In this document: one piece after another, positions 51,659 to 59,398 of the stretch
Position numbering within the stretch: position 1 is the stretch's first letter
Layout: every line of letters begins with the position of its first letter
Source of the DNA: Chitinophagaceae bacterium
GTDB taxonomy: Bacteria > Bacteroidota > Bacteroidia > Chitinophagales > Chitinophagaceae
Assembly (NCBI GenBank): GCA_017307755.1
Contig: JAFKGQ010000008.1
Coordinates: forward strand, 124,001-188,000
Length of the DNA stretch: 64,000 bases
Direction: 5' to 3'
Program-made: the position numbers and the translations under genes
Notes under the pieces: generated by a model
Told to the model about the DNA's origin: nothing
Databases searched by the model: none
What the model saw: only the letters and a program-made list of their open reading frames with translations

Positions 51659-54088
51659 ATGCTCAAAAATTATCTGAAGTCTGCCTGGCGGAACATAAAA
51701 AAGAACAAAGGTTTCTTTACGCTCAATTTCATCGGGCTTTATGTCAGCGTCGTCGCGTGTACATTGATAGCCCTCATCATCCTGCATGAGGTCAGCTTTG
51801 ATACACCTGCGGATAAGGATATACATCTGTACCGGGTAGTAGCTCAGGGGAGTACCTCCACGGGTGAAGTGTACAGCGCTACCACGCAGTATCCGCTGGC
51901 CGCTGCCATGCGGGCAGCGATGCCGGAAGAAAAGCTCATTTCGCAGATACATTACCAGGGAAAGGATGTCGTGACTGTAGGTGATAAAAAATTCACGGAA
52001 TTCAATATCATTTTTGCCGACTCCGTATTTCCCCGGATGTTCCCCATGCAGGTGAAGGCGGGCAGTCTGCAGCGGGCCCTGGCGGACCCCGGTTTTGGCA
52101 TCCTGACGGAAAAGACGGCCCACCGTTACTTTGGTAATACAGATCCCATTGGCCAGCGCATAAAGGTTGCCAACCTCATCGATCTGCAGGTAGCCGCCGT
52201 AGTAGCCGATCCCCCCTCCAATACACATATACCTTATAGTATGTTGGTCCCTTATGGCAATATGAACAGGGCGCTCATCGGAGGTTTCCCCATCGACTCC
52301 TGGTCGGTGACAGCCGAGGGTTATGCCTACATTGGGTTATCCGGCGAAAATAAGGTTAAGCTTGTCGAAGCCCAGCTCGCATCCATTGCCGCGAATCATG
52401 TAGAGAAAGAGAGCCACAAAGGTAAAATGCATTATGCCCTCCAGCCCCTGCAGGATATTCATTTCAATCAGTTGTACGCAGCCAGCAATATCGACTATAC
52501 CATCAATTACAAATATCTAACCCTCATCGGGGCCATCGGCTTATTCCTCATCCTGGCCGCCTGTATCAATTATACCAATCTTTCCACCGCCCTCGCTATA
52601 AAAAAATCCAGGGAGGTCGGAGTAAGAAAGACAATGGGCGCCACCCGGCCGCAACTAATGAAACAATTTTTTTCAGAAACTTTTTTCCTGACGGGCGCCG
52701 TCATCGTGGCAGCCGCATTTTCCATTTCCCTCCTGCTGCCCAGTCTCAATACTTTCCTGGATAAAAATATTCCCCTGCATTGGTTTACCCTAAAGAGCGC
52801 ACTCTTTCTGGCCCTTCTCTGGATCACCGTCTCCCTGCTTTCCGGCATATACCCGGCCTTCATACTTTCCGGCTTCAATCCCATTACGGCCCTGAAGAAC
52901 AAGATCTCAGCGCCAAAGGCGTCTGCCGTCACGTTGAGAAGAGGGCTGGTCGCCTTCCAGTTCCTCACCGCACAGATACTTATCATCTGCGCCATCATTG
53001 TCGCCAAACAAATGGCCTTTATCCAGTCCAGACCGTTGGGTTTCAATAAAGATCAGGTATTGGATCTGGGGCTGGCCGACAACAGCTACCAACGACAACA
53101 TTCATTAGTCGAACGTCTCTCCACCCTATCCGGCATCAGCAGCACCAGCCTCTCCCTCGGAGCGCCTATCACTAACAACCGTTTTGGTTCCGAATTCAAT
53201 CTGAAAGAGAAATATAAGACGCAGCCATTGTCCGTGAACATCATTACCGCCGACCGCGGCTATCTGAGGACCTATGGACTACAGATGCTGACAGGTAGAT
53301 GGTTTGATGAAAAGGACGAAAGTCTCACGGCTCCTTCTATCCCCGACTCCTTACGCAGATATGCAGTCGTCCTGAACGAGGCCGCCATCCGTCGCCTGGG
53401 ATTCGCTTCTCCCGAGGAAGCATTGGGCAAATACGTCACTTTTGGGCTTAATGACCTTTCGGCACCCATCGTCGGTGTAGTAAAGGACTATAATGTGGCT
53501 TCCTTACGGGAGAACGTCAAACCTGTGCTGATCGTACAATACCCCAGTCTCTATTACAACATAGGGATCAAATTTGCCGGCGGCTATTCTACCGCCACGC
53601 TCTCTGCCGTGGAGAAGATATGGAATTCCGTATATCCCGAACAGATCTTTGAGACGGACTTTCTTGACCAACATGTAGCCAGCCTATACAAGGATGACCG
53701 CCGGACACAACAACTGTTCTATATTTTCACACTGCTCTCTATTGCCATCAATATATTAGGGCTCATCGGCCTGCTGTCATTTATGATCGAGCAAAAGACA
53801 AAGGAGATAGGCATCCGGAAAGTACTGGGTGCAACCGTACAGGATATCTCCTTTATCCTGTCAAAGGATTTTTTACGCCTGATCGTGATCGCCTTTCTTA
53901 TCGCCGCCCCCATTGCCGGCTATCTGATGAACAAGTGGCTCCAGGACTTTGCCTACCGCACAAATATGAGCTGGTGGGTATTCGCCACAGCTGTCCTTTC
54001 CATCCTGGTCGTCACCTGTCTGGCCGTAGGGTTTCAGACTATCAAGGCCGCGGTGGCAAATCCGGTAAAGAGTTTAAGATCGGAGTAG
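51659..54088 (+). CDS. ABC transporter permease, MacB/FtsX type
   Basis: An 809-residue permease: first helix (MLKNYLKSAWRNIKKNKGFF), MacB_PCD domain, first FtsX domain about 285-410 (FLILAACINYTNLSTALAIK, REVGVRKTMGATR), second periplasmic domain and C-terminal FtsX domain (EQKTKEIGIRKVLGATVQDI). No ATPase domain. It is a single-gene unit, and block A lies ahead of it. It belongs to the same paralogous family as those at 23539, 25949 and 36072. Confidence 0.9.
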   Translation: MLKNYLKSAWRNIKKNKGFFTLNFIGLYVSVVACTLIALIILHEVSFDTPADKDIHLYRVVAQGSTSTGEVYSATTQYPLAAAMRAAMPEEKLISQIHYQGKDVVTVGDKKFTEFNIIFADSVFPRMFPMQVKAGSLQRALADPGFGILTEKTAHRYFGNTDPIGQRIKVANLIDLQVAAVVADPPSNTHIPYSMLVPYGNMNRALIGGFPIDSWSVTAEGYAYIGLSGENKVKLVEAQLASIAANHVEKESHKGKMHYALQPLQDIHFNQLYAASNIDYTINYKYLTLIGAIGLFLILAACINYTNLSTALAIKKSREVGVRKTMGATRPQLMKQFFSETFFLTGAVIVAAAFSISLLLPSLNTFLDKNIPLHWFTLKSALFLALLWITVSLLSGIYPAFILSGFNPITALKNKISAPKASAVTLRRGLVAFQFLTAQILIICAIIVAKQMAFIQSRPLGFNKDQVLDLGLADNSYQRQHSLVERLSTLSGISSTSLSLGAPITNNRFGSEFNLKEKYKTQPLSVNIITADRGYLRTYGLQMLTGRWFDEKDESLTAPSIPDSLRRYAVVLNEAAIRRLGFASPEEALGKYVTFGLNDLSAPIVGVVKDYNVASLRENVKPVLIVQYPSLYYNIGIKFAGGYSTATLSAVEKIWNSVYPEQIFETDFLDQHVASLYKDDRRTQQLFYIFTLLSIAINILGLIGLLSFMIEQKTKEIGIRKVLGATVQDISFILSKDFLRLIVIAFLIAAPIAGYLMNKWLQDFAYRTNMSWWVFATAVLSILVVTCLAVGFQTIKAAVANPVKSLRSE

Positions 54089-54115
54089 ATCAGCGCCCGT
54101 GGAACCGCCCGGGTC

Positions 54116-54550
54116 TTAAAGACATTCGTACGTGGTGTCAAATATCTCCGCAATATGTCTGACGCTGGGGCTGGCCGTACAAGTCAATGAATGTACCGAA
54201 CCCGTCCCCTTGGTATTACATCCGATCGTATTGTAATCCTCTACTTCGCAATAAGCCACCGTGCCTATCCAGGCTGTAGAGCATCCCACCGCAACCGTGA
54301 TCGAGCCGCCAAAATCTATCTCATAGAACGTCTGGGACCCGCCCGGCGGAATGCTCAGGGAAGTGTATGTGTAAGGTCCTACCTGTGCATAGGTAATATT
54401 CCTGCCCGTTGTGTGGCTGTGGTTGATAACAATCACGGCGACCACGGCGGCCTTACGGGCAAAAAGCTTGTTCTTTGTCATTCCAAAGCTGGTGAGGATC
54501 AACAAGAGGGACACAAGCCCTATTCCGGTAAACAGAAAAGTACTTTTCAT
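54116..54550 (-). CDS. Small membrane-anchored or exported protein, unknown
   Basis: A 144-residue protein with one N-terminal hydrophobic helix (FLFTGIGLVSLLLILTSF) followed by a Ser/Thr-rich, Cys-containing extracytoplasmic part (VAVGCSTAWIGTVAYCEVED). Four Cys suggest disulfides. Unknown family; converges with the permease gene. Confidence 0.65.
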   Translation of the reverse strand: MKSTFLFTGIGLVSLLLILTSFGMTKNKLFARKAAVVAVIVINHSHTTGRNITYAQVGPYTYTSLSIPPGGSQTFYEIDFGGSITVAVGCSTAWIGTVAYCEVEDYNTIGCNTKGTGSVHSLTCTASPSVRHIAEIFDTTYECL

Positions 54551-54625
54551 GACAGTGTTGTTTCCAGAAAAAATACTCTTATTCCTAACCTCAAAACTAT
54601 CAAAAAAGGAGTCTTATGGTCTTCA

Positions 54626-55138
54626 TCAGGAACGCACGGGTATAAAGTTCTTATTGTCCACCGGATAGCTGTCATATTTTTGGTATAACTGCAGAAATTT
54701 TACAGGGTCCACGGGATCGCTGTTCAATATCTCCCCCAATCCCCTAAAAAACCCTTCTCTGCTCTGTCCCGGATTGAACAACAGCTTGATCACAGCCTCC
54801 TGGCCCGAATCATTACGAAATCCATGGGGCGTATACCGTGGTGCATATACAATGGACCCTTCCGTTGCCCGTATGGTCTTACCGCCCAGGTCAATGGTCA
54901 TTTCCCCTTTGCTTACCATAAAGATCTCGTCCATGTATCGGTGGTAGTGTAACTGAGCGCCCACCACCCCTGGCGCAAGTGCGATCTCGTATAAACCCAG
55001 CTGATCTTTTGTCTGATCACTGGTGATCTTTAATGTCACCCTTCCTCCGTTGAAAGAAATGGTTTCGCCGTCTCCCGGCATAATAATGACAGAACGGTCT
55101 TCCAGCACGTCGTTTAACGTGTCGAATTGCTTGTACAT
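54626..55138 (-). CDS. Cupin-domain protein
   Basis: A 170-residue protein with a single cupin_2 barrel: GVVGAQLHYHRYMDEIFMVS and the second motif YAPRYTPHGFRND with metal-ligand His residues. No signal peptide. Such proteins can be dioxygenases, isomerases or storage-type folds. It sits 32 bases downstream of the Crp-family gene and may be its target or operon partner. Confidence 0.85.
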   Translation of the reverse strand: MYKQFDTLNDVLEDRSVIIMPGDGETISFNGGRVTLKITSDQTKDQLGLYEIALAPGVVGAQLHYHRYMDEIFMVSKGEMTIDLGGKTIRATEGSIVYAPRYTPHGFRNDSGQEAVIKLLFNPGQSREGFFRGLGEILNSDPVDPVKFLQLYQKYDSYPVDNKNFIPVRS

Positions 55139-55170
55139 ATATTAAATTTTTGGTTTTCGCTTTGTCCCGC

Positions 55171-55740
55171 TCAAAGCTCGCTGCGTATCCTGCTCAGCTG
55201 TGTAGGCGTCACGCCCAGATAAGAGGCGATCTCATGCTGTTTTAGCCGGGGTTCCAGTTTGGGATAACTTTTTAGAAAATTGAGATATCTTGTTTTGGCC
55301 GTATCAAGCCTGAACGAGATCTCCAGCGGCTCTTTCTCGATGACCCAGTGCAACTCCAGGTACCGGATATAGAAACCCGCTATTTCAGGAAGCTTCTCCG
55401 TAAGCTTTTTGAACTCCAAAAAGTTATATTCCCACACAACACTTGGCTCCAGGGCCCGGATAGCAAACACACTGGGCGAGTTGGTCAGCAACGCGCTGGT
55501 AGACGCGACGAAGTATCCGTCCGGAAAGAATCTTTTGATAACGGTGTCCCCGTTATCCGCGCAGAAATATTGGGAGAAAAGACCCCTTGATACAAAGGCC
55601 ACCATCCTGGGCACCTGCCCCTCCTGAACAAAAAAATCATTCTTGTCATACGTCCGTTGCCGTAAAATGCCTTCCCAGGCCAGCCGGCCCTCATCGGACA
55701 AACGCCCGTAAGAATTGATCTTTTCCCAGAATTCCTGCAT
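55171..55740 (-). CDS. Crp/Fnr-family transcriptional regulator
   Basis: A 189-residue regulator: N-terminal cNMP-binding-like domain (YDKNDFFVQEGQVPRMVAFV, FFPDGYFVASTSALLTNSPS) and a C-terminal helix-turn-helix (KQHEIASYLGVTPTQLSRI). The frame is open to 55806, but I take the ATG at 55740 (MQEFWEKINSYGR) because a TATCTTTA -7 box (55747-55754, minus) lies six bases ahead. A second possible -7 box, TACCTTTG at 55776-55783, lies two bases before the ATG at 55773. Confidence 0.85.
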   Translation of the reverse strand: MQEFWEKINSYGRLSDEGRLAWEGILRQRTYDKNDFFVQEGQVPRMVAFVSRGLFSQYFCADNGDTVIKRFFPDGYFVASTSALLTNSPSVFAIRALEPSVVWEYNFLEFKKLTEKLPEIAGFYIRYLELHWVIEKEPLEISFRLDTAKTRYLNFLKSYPKLEPRLKQHEIASYLGVTPTQLSRIRSEL

Positions 55741-55746
55741 ATCTGC

Positions 55747-55754
55747 TAAAGATA
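55747..55754 (-). promoter_or_regulatory. -7 element before the Crp-family gene
   Basis: TATCTTTA on the minus strand, six bases before the ATG at 55740, the same box and spacing as the sulfatase gene at 63300. A TACCTTTG box at 55776-55783 competes for the ATG at 55773. Confidence 0.4.
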
Positions 55755-55844
55755 CGACTACTTCGCTTTCCATGTCAAAGGTAGAACCCCTTACGACCGA
55801 AACCATTTACAAATGTTGAGGGATTGAAAAAAGATGCATATTCG

Positions 55845-55852
55845 TATCTTTA
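55845..55852 (+). promoter_or_regulatory. -7 element before the 55901 gene
   Basis: TATCTTTA with an ATTG (55823-55826) 18 bases upstream as a possible -33 element; 48 bases before the ATG at 55901. Confidence 0.35.
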
Positions 55853-55900
55853 AAGCCTCACCAATATCATCTCAATAACTACGATGACCATCTCTATTAT

Positions 55901-56536
55901 ATGATCACCATCACCACCAGACCCTACTCCGATGCGGAAAAGCAGACGTTCAAAAAATCGCGCTCCCTATACCAGGAAATAGAAAGCAGGATTATGGCCT
56001 TTATTGGCATCTTATTCCTCATGCTGCTGCCATTTTTGACGCTCAACCACTTTTTCCACTTCTCCTCGACCTTTCAGGCCTGGGCATGCATCCTTTTTAT
56101 AATTGCCGATGCCGTAATAATGATTATTTACACAAAAAGACAGCAAAAACGGTATCCACCTGTAAAGATCGAAAACAGACAAGTAGAGGTCATACATGTC
56201 AAAACCCGGCGGGCTGTGAAACGTGAAGACCCGGAAGACTTTGGCGCCGCGTTCTATCTTGATGTGTACGATCAGGGGAAACAAAAGACATTATTCCTCT
56301 GGGGACAGTACCTCGATGAACTGGGCGAAGGGGATGAGCAGGAGGCCGCCTTCCCCAATACGGAGTTTGAGCTAACAAGGGACAAGAACACCAAAAACCT
56401 TATGGATATCAGGTTATTGGGCACTTACTTCCCGCCGGAAAGAACGCTCCCTTCTTTTAGCAGGGAAGTCTTGAAAGCCGGGACGTATCCTTTGGACGGA
56501 GAATTGATAGAAGGATCTATAGACGAAATTACCTGA
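55901..56536 (+). CDS. Membrane protein of unknown function
   Basis: A 211-residue protein with two helices near the N-terminus (about 30-50 and 60-78: FIGILFLMLLPFLTLN, ACILFIIADAVIMIIY), then a soluble cytoplasmic domain of about 130 residues (VEVIHVKTRRAVKREDPED, LFLWGQYLDELGEGDEQEA). I do not recognise the family. It is followed after 12 bases by another two-helix protein, likely in one operon. Confidence 0.78.
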   Translation: MITITTRPYSDAEKQTFKKSRSLYQEIESRIMAFIGILFLMLLPFLTLNHFFHFSSTFQAWACILFIIADAVIMIIYTKRQQKRYPPVKIENRQVEVIHVKTRRAVKREDPEDFGAAFYLDVYDQGKQKTLFLWGQYLDELGEGDEQEAAFPNTEFELTRDKNTKNLMDIRLLGTYFPPERTLPSFSREVLKAGTYPLDGELIEGSIDEIT

Positions 56537-56548
56537 CCCATCTTTGCC

Positions 56549-57052
56549 ATGAATAAAAAATCAATATTCAGATCATCTTCGACGACCAGTTTCTTCTCTT
56601 TCTATCTGGCGAATATAGCAGGCTTGTTGCTCATCGGATATCTATCCCTCCACTTTAACCAGAATCCACCCGTTATAGGAGCTCTGATGTTTATCACGGC
56701 AGCCGTAATATGCATCAACAGCAGAAAAACATGCGTCGTCATGGACGATCGATTTACGATCGTCTATACCAGGTTCATCCCCTTGCTGTCAACCTCAAAA
56801 GATTTTTTTTATAACGAGATCGACAGCATCGATGCCATACTACCCCTCACCAGGTCAACAGAAACCGGTCTTATTTCAACCTTCCTTTCCTACCGTTATT
56901 CACTTAAAAGTAGCTTAAAAAACACGCTCACCTTTCATTTTCATGACGGACGTGTCAAACATCTGTCGGTGACTATTTCAAGGGAAGACCTCCAGGAGGC
57001 CTTTAGACATATAAGAACCCTATCCTCCATCCGTATCGCCGAGTCATACTAA
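56549..57052 (+). CDS. Membrane protein with a PH-like soluble part
   Basis: A 167-residue protein with two N-terminal helices (FFSFYLANIAGLLLIGYLSL, GALMFITAAVICI) and a beta-rich soluble part (FTIVYTRFIPLLSTSKDFFY, KNTLTFHFHDGRVKHLSVTI), a shape seen in bacterial PH-like proteins; not confirmed. Probably co-transcribed with the gene at 55901. Confidence 0.72.
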   Translation: MNKKSIFRSSSTTSFFSFYLANIAGLLLIGYLSLHFNQNPPVIGALMFITAAVICINSRKTCVVMDDRFTIVYTRFIPLLSTSKDFFYNEIDSIDAILPLTRSTETGLISTFLSYRYSLKSSLKNTLTFHFHDGRVKHLSVTISREDLQEAFRHIRTLSSIRIAESY

Positions 57053-57202
57053 ATCACTGGACTCCTGCAATCTGGGCACCTATCACGGATGGCGACGAAA
57101 TACCCATTGCCAGGAACCTCCTCGTAAAACCTCTTGGACGCCACTACAGAACGGCCCTCTCTTCTTAGTATCCAGATCTCTATTGGAGATTTCAATCAAT
57201 CC

Positions 57203-57706
57203 TTACTGCATACTACAAGAAAAACGTATTCCTATTTCGTCAATAAATTGGAAATCATCAATACAACGGACATCCATTTTTTCACAAACATTAGGTATCC
57301 TTATACGGTCCGTCCTTGCGATCTGTTTTTTTTCTTTAGTAACAACACAAGCTCGCTGATCTATCGCATGAGCAATAACCCAAGGATCAGCGAGTGAGCG
57401 ACCTTTTATATTATCGACTAGTAATTGGTGTGTCGGATCTGAGTCAAATATTTTAGAGATACATTGAGTTACTGATTCTTCTATGGGATACACCGGTATG
57501 CCACTGCTCTTTAGCCATTCAGCCAGTTTATCTTCTGTATGGTTAATTTCGTCCTCGACGGCTTTTGGAATAAAGATACGCTCTGCATGACCTAGTCTTT
57601 CCAATAGCTGCCAGTATTCGGGGCATATCTTACGGGAATAATAACTGTTCCATGGGACGATCAGCACATTCGCGTCTAAACAATATTTTGATAAAGGCTG
57701 ACTCAT
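57203..57706 (-). CDS. DUF4411-family PIN-like toxin
   Basis: A 167-residue protein of the DUF4411 type: N-terminal KYCLDANVLI with Asp11 of the PIN acidic centre, a middle acidic segment (AVEDEINHTEDKLAEWL), SLADPWVIAHAIDQ, and VVTKEKKQIAR near the end. PIN-domain proteins cut RNA. It overlaps the XRE-ImmA gene by four bases (ATGA). Together they form a probable toxin-antitoxin-like module. The DNA is more AT-rich than its neighbours. Confidence 0.85.
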   Translation of the reverse strand: MSQPLSKYCLDANVLIVPWNSYYSRKICPEYWQLLERLGHAERIFIPKAVEDEINHTEDKLAEWLKSSGIPVYPIEESVTQCISKIFDSDPTHQLLVDNIKGRSLADPWVIAHAIDQRACVVTKEKKQIARTDRIRIPNVCEKMDVRCIDDFQFIDEIGIRFSCSMQ

Positions 57707-58875
57707 CGATAGGCAAAAGCTTCCAGTTTAGAGAAACTATTTACAGGAGTATTAAGCAAATTGCTTGCCTCCGTAGGCTGAATAAATCCATTTCTATAAG
57801 CATCCATAACTAGCCTGGTGAACAGATGACCATTACGGTTGGCACGAAGCAGGAATGGGCTGGGGCCTCCATCTTTTCTTTCTTGTCTATACCTTTTTTC
57901 TTCTTCCTTATGTAAGTGATCCAAATAGGCCTTGTCGGCATCCGCCTTTAATTGTCGGTATTGTACATGGGATATTTTCTTTAAATCCAGGGATCGGATT
58001 AAAAAAGCAAATGAGCTAACGCCATAGCGACGAGCGATGGTATAAATATTTTTTATCGAGCCAAAAGTAGCTGCCGGAAGTCTATTCATGAATTGCTCTG
58101 GCAACAGGGCATTGGCAGCAACCTGGTTACAAAATATTTCTACCGGGTGTTGTTGGCCATGTTCAACCCCTTCAAAACTTATGTCCCCAGATATTCCAGA
58201 CTGGTTGATCCATATATGTGTCAACTCATGGACAAGACTAAAAAGTTGGGCCGTATCCCAATCTTCACTGTTAATAAAAATAAAGGGTGCGTAGGCATCA
58301 GCGATAGCAAATGCCTGAAACTCATCGCTGTCCAATTTTAGACGCGAATGAATGGAACTTGCCTTGGATACAAAAATGCCTCTGGTTTCTGCTTTTTCAA
58401 TCCACTCCCTTATAGGACTGCCCTGGTGATAACTTTCAGGGTCAATGTTTAGTTCAGTCAATATATCATTTGCAACTGTCGCAGGGGAGCTACGAATAGT
58501 AAAACGACCTACAAATGGAAGAGCAGCCTCCCCATTCTCTTCATAAAAGGCTTTTGTCCAAGCCTGCCTTTGACGGATCTCCCGGATAATAAACACCGAT
58601 GAAGTAGATAATGGGCCAGCTACCTTGCGGCGAAAATCCTGTAACGGCGTAAAATCGAGAGGCGGCTTTGGCAGAAAAAGAAGTGCAAATGGCCGTTTAT
58701 AGGTTTTTGCTAACACTTCCGCCTGCCGAATAGTGGGTTTAGATGCTCCGGACTCCCACTGAGCCAATTTCTCCGGAGATACGGGAATACTCTTAGCAGC
58801 AGTCTCTAAGTTCATATGAGCCGTAGCTCTTGCCCATTTTAGAACAGAGGGTGTTATATTCGCTTTATCTGGCAT
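57703..58875 (-). CDS. XRE HTH + ImmA/IrrE metallo-endopeptidase
   Basis: A 390-residue two-domain protein: N-terminal XRE-like helix-turn-helix (NLETAAKSIPVSPEKLAQWE), and an ImmA/IrrE zincin domain with HELTH (216-220) and the third ligand Glu246 in HPVEIFCNQVAANALLP. Proteins of this layout accompany DUF4411/PIN toxins and are thought to control them, by DNA binding and perhaps proteolysis. It is first in the operon, with several palindromes ahead of it. Confidence 0.92.
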   Translation of the reverse strand: MPDKANITPSVLKWARATAHMNLETAAKSIPVSPEKLAQWESGASKPTIRQAEVLAKTYKRPFALLFLPKPPLDFTPLQDFRRKVAGPLSTSSVFIIREIRQRQAWTKAFYEENGEAALPFVGRFTIRSSPATVANDILTELNIDPESYHQGSPIREWIEKAETRGIFVSKASSIHSRLKLDSDEFQAFAIADAYAPFIFINSEDWDTAQLFSLVHELTHIWINQSGISGDISFEGVEHGQQHPVEIFCNQVAANALLPEQFMNRLPAATFGSIKNIYTIARRYGVSSFAFLIRSLDLKKISHVQYRQLKADADKAYLDHLHKEEEKRYRQERKDGGPSPFLLRANRNGHLFTRLVMDAYRNGFIQPTEASNLLNTPVNSFSKLEAFAYR

Positions 58876-58901
58876 CCCGATTTATATCGTTATTAAAAGA
58901 A

Positions 58902-58945
58902 TAAAGTTACTTATTAATATAAGTCATACTTAAACAAATTTGTTT
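58902..58945. promoter_or_regulatory. Palindrome cluster upstream of the XRE-ImmA gene
   Basis: ACTTAT-TAAT-ATAAGT (58909-58924) is a dyad; TAAGT-CAT-ACTTA (58920-58932) shares a half-site with it; and AAACAAATTTGTTT (58932-58945) is a perfect 14-base palindrome. A -7-like TAACTTTA lies on the minus strand (58902-58909). The cluster is 27-70 bases ahead of the gene, as expected for autoregulation by the XRE domain. Confidence 0.5.
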
Positions 58946-58970
58946 TTACAGTTGACCGTCTGCACTGGCG

Positions 58971-59390
58971 ATGATCTTATCCTGGTGCCGTCTGTCCAAC
59001 CAACGTCCAAGTCTACCGCTGCACTATCACACGGACTTTATCGAGATCTTTACCGTCAAAAAAGAAGTACTCGACTTTTATAGTATCTTCCCCCGCACGG
59101 CCCGCGCCGGTGACGTTGCCGCATTCGCCCGGCTCGTCAATCTGTACCAGGATATGGCCGTAGCCTACGCCCGCAGCTTCCTGGGTGATCATCATCTGGC
59201 GGAAGATGCTGCACAGGAGGCATTTATAGAGGTTTATCGATCCCTGTCCGACCTTCGGGAGCCGGCGGCCTTTACAGCCTGGCTGCGCCGCATTATCTTT
59301 AAGTACTGTGACAGAGTACTGCGCAGAAAGTCGGATGAAATAAAAAAGATGGTCCACAGCGCCATTGACCGTCTGCACGTAAAAAATTAA
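58971..59390 (+). CDS. Sigma-70 region-2 protein without region 4
   Basis: A 139-residue protein whose residues about 45-120 match sigma-70 region 2 (FARLVNLYQDMAVAYARSFL, GDHHLAEDAAQEAFIEVYRS, AAFTAWLRRIIFKYCDRVLR). It ends soon after, at VHSAIDRLHVKN, with no region 4. A normal ECF protein is about 170-190 residues. It may be a truncated gene, or a protein that acts on the polymerase in another way. It lies eight bases before the large ankyrin gene, so an operon is probable. Start at the only ATG near the beginning. Confidence 0.7.
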   Translation: MILSWCRLSNQRPSLPLHYHTDFIEIFTVKKEVLDFYSIFPRTARAGDVAAFARLVNLYQDMAVAYARSFLGDHHLAEDAAQEAFIEVYRSLSDLREPAAFTAWLRRIIFKYCDRVLRRKSDEIKKMVHSAIDRLHVKN

Positions 59391-59398
59391 AGCAATAT

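Noticed and set aside
57134..57397. A plus-strand reading frame of 87 residues over the DUF4411 gene.
   Set aside because: It is opposite to the PIN gene, with no domain and low-complexity Phe/Ser tracts.
58952..59378. A 14-base direct repeat TTGACCGTCTGCAC at 58952-58965 and 59365-59378, flanking the sigma region-2 gene.
   Set aside because: Suggested a duplication or deletion scar, but exact 14-mers are expected by chance several times in 64 kb and the two copies are in different reading frames. Not strong enough to call.
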